Source: Bacteroidota bacterium
GTDB taxonomy: Bacteria; Bacteroidota; Bacteroidia; Bacteroidales; VadinHA17
Length of the DNA: 6,662 bases
Direction: 5' to 3'
Assembly (NCBI GenBank): GCA_030642585.1
Contig: DAOWNN010000124.1
Span: 1-6,662, forward strand
A program made the position numbers and the translations under genes. Positions 6,103 to 6,662 of this stretch are shown one piece after another (position 1 is the first letter of the stretch; each line of letters opens with the position of its first letter). The notes under the pieces are model-generated. The model did no database searches. It was not told where the DNA came from and saw only the letters and a list, made by a program, of their open reading frames with translations.

Positions 6103-6662
6103 TCAGGATTTTCTTAATGTAAATCCAAAAGTTGAACCTAAACCTGGTGTGCTTCTTACATTCACCGTTTGCCGGTGAGATTCTATAATATGTTTTACAA
6201 TGGACAAACCCAGTCCTGTACCTCCTTGTTCTTTTGACCTTCCCTTATCCACCCTGTAAAATCTTTCAAAAAGGCGATTTAGATGCTGTTTTTCAATACC
6301 TATTCCATTATCCGAAACTTCTACCAGGATATTTTTTTCCATATCATATAAGCCTATTTGGGTTTGCCCTCCCCTATTTCCGTATTTAATCGAATTAGTA
6401 ATAAGATTGGTAAATACCTGCTTTATCTTTTCCTTATCCGCGTAAACCATAATGCCACTTTTACTTCCTGTTTTAAATTGAGTTTGAATATTCGACTTTT
6501 CAGCTAATAGTTTTAGGCTGTCAATAACCTCCAGGGCAAGACTGTAAATATCAAATTTTTCATAGGCCAATTGCATAGCACCACTTTCAAACATGGATAT
6601 CATCTCAAGATCCTCGATTATTTTAGACAATCTCTCCACATTACGGGATGCTCTTTGCAGGT
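6103..6662 (-). CDS. Sensor histidine kinase, PhoR/WalK-like, C-terminal part
   Basis: The frame is open to the window edge, so the N-terminus is missing and about 185 residues are visible. The visible N-terminal stretch LQRASRNVERLSKIIEDLEM, then ISMFESGAM, is the second helix and exit of a HisKA dimerisation domain; the phosphorylated His lies just outside the window. A complete HATPase_c domain follows: N-box NLITNSIKYG (visible residues 85-94), G1 box DNGIGI (117-122), F-box FERFYRV (131-137) and G2 box GGTGLGLS (146-153), ending TFGFTLRKS. All ATP-binding motifs are intact. The VERLSKIIEDLEMIS and RSKEQGGTGLGLSIVKHIIESH patterns fit the PhoR/WalK-type subfamily, kinases that partner OmpR/PhoB-family regulators. 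The GTG at 6639 is an internal Val codon, not a start. The PhoR assignment is by resemblance, because the sensing region is not visible. The gene is convergent with the lipoprotein gene. Confidence 0.92.
   Translation of the reverse strand, partial: LQRASRNVERLSKIIEDLEMISMFESGAMQLAYEKFDIYSLALEVIDSLKLLAEKSNIQTQFKTGSKSGIMVYADKEKIKQVFTNLITNSIKYGNRGGQTQIGLYDMEKNILVEVSDNGIGIEKQHLNRLFERFYRVDKGRSKEQGGTGLGLSIVKHIIESHRQTVNVRSTPGLGSTFGFTLRKS

Noticed and set aside
6639..6641. Start codon of the kinase within the window
   Set aside because: The GTG here is an internal codon. The frame continues upstream as LQRASRN, in the HisKA helix, to the window edge.

Overview
The window looks like chromosomal DNA from a member of the Bacteroidota. 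The reasons are AT-rich intergenic DNA, starts without a Shine-Dalgarno sequence (A/T-rich leaders instead), a TonB-dependent receptor of the Bacteroidota type, a stand-alone carboxypeptidase-like regulatory domain protein, MORN_2-type repeats, and type I signal peptides followed by Gln. I cannot assign a genus.

Layout. Positions 1-2088 (+) hold the last 695 codons of a TonB-dependent outer-membrane receptor whose N-terminus lies outside the window. A hairpin follows its stop, then about 200 bp without a convincing gene. Positions 2294-2755 (+) encode a small exported MORN-repeat protein with a GTG start and a perfect hairpin just after its stop. Positions 2927-3292 (-) encode an exported 121-residue protein that is only a CarboxypepD_reg-like domain, with a clear intrinsic terminator at 2870-2898. 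A 173-bp divergent region (3293-3465) separates it from a (+) pair: a signal-peptide-bearing porin-like beta-barrel (3466-4470) and, after 4 bp, a predicted lipoprotein with a parallel beta-helix fold (4475-5848). Positions 5849-6102 lie between convergent genes and carry a cluster of small palindromes. Positions 6103-6662 (-) hold the C-terminal half of a PhoR/WalK-like sensor histidine kinase.

How they may work together (inference). A TonB receptor, an outer-membrane porin, a cell-envelope lipoprotein and a PhoR-like kinase fit a nutrient-acquisition locus, with phosphate or organic phosphate as the leading guess. Support from the sequence itself is the porin-lipoprotein spacing and a set of TTAA-cored hexamers phased at 11 bp in the divergent promoter region, a layout typical of sites for OmpR/PhoB-family regulators. 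The substrate is not proven by anything visible here.
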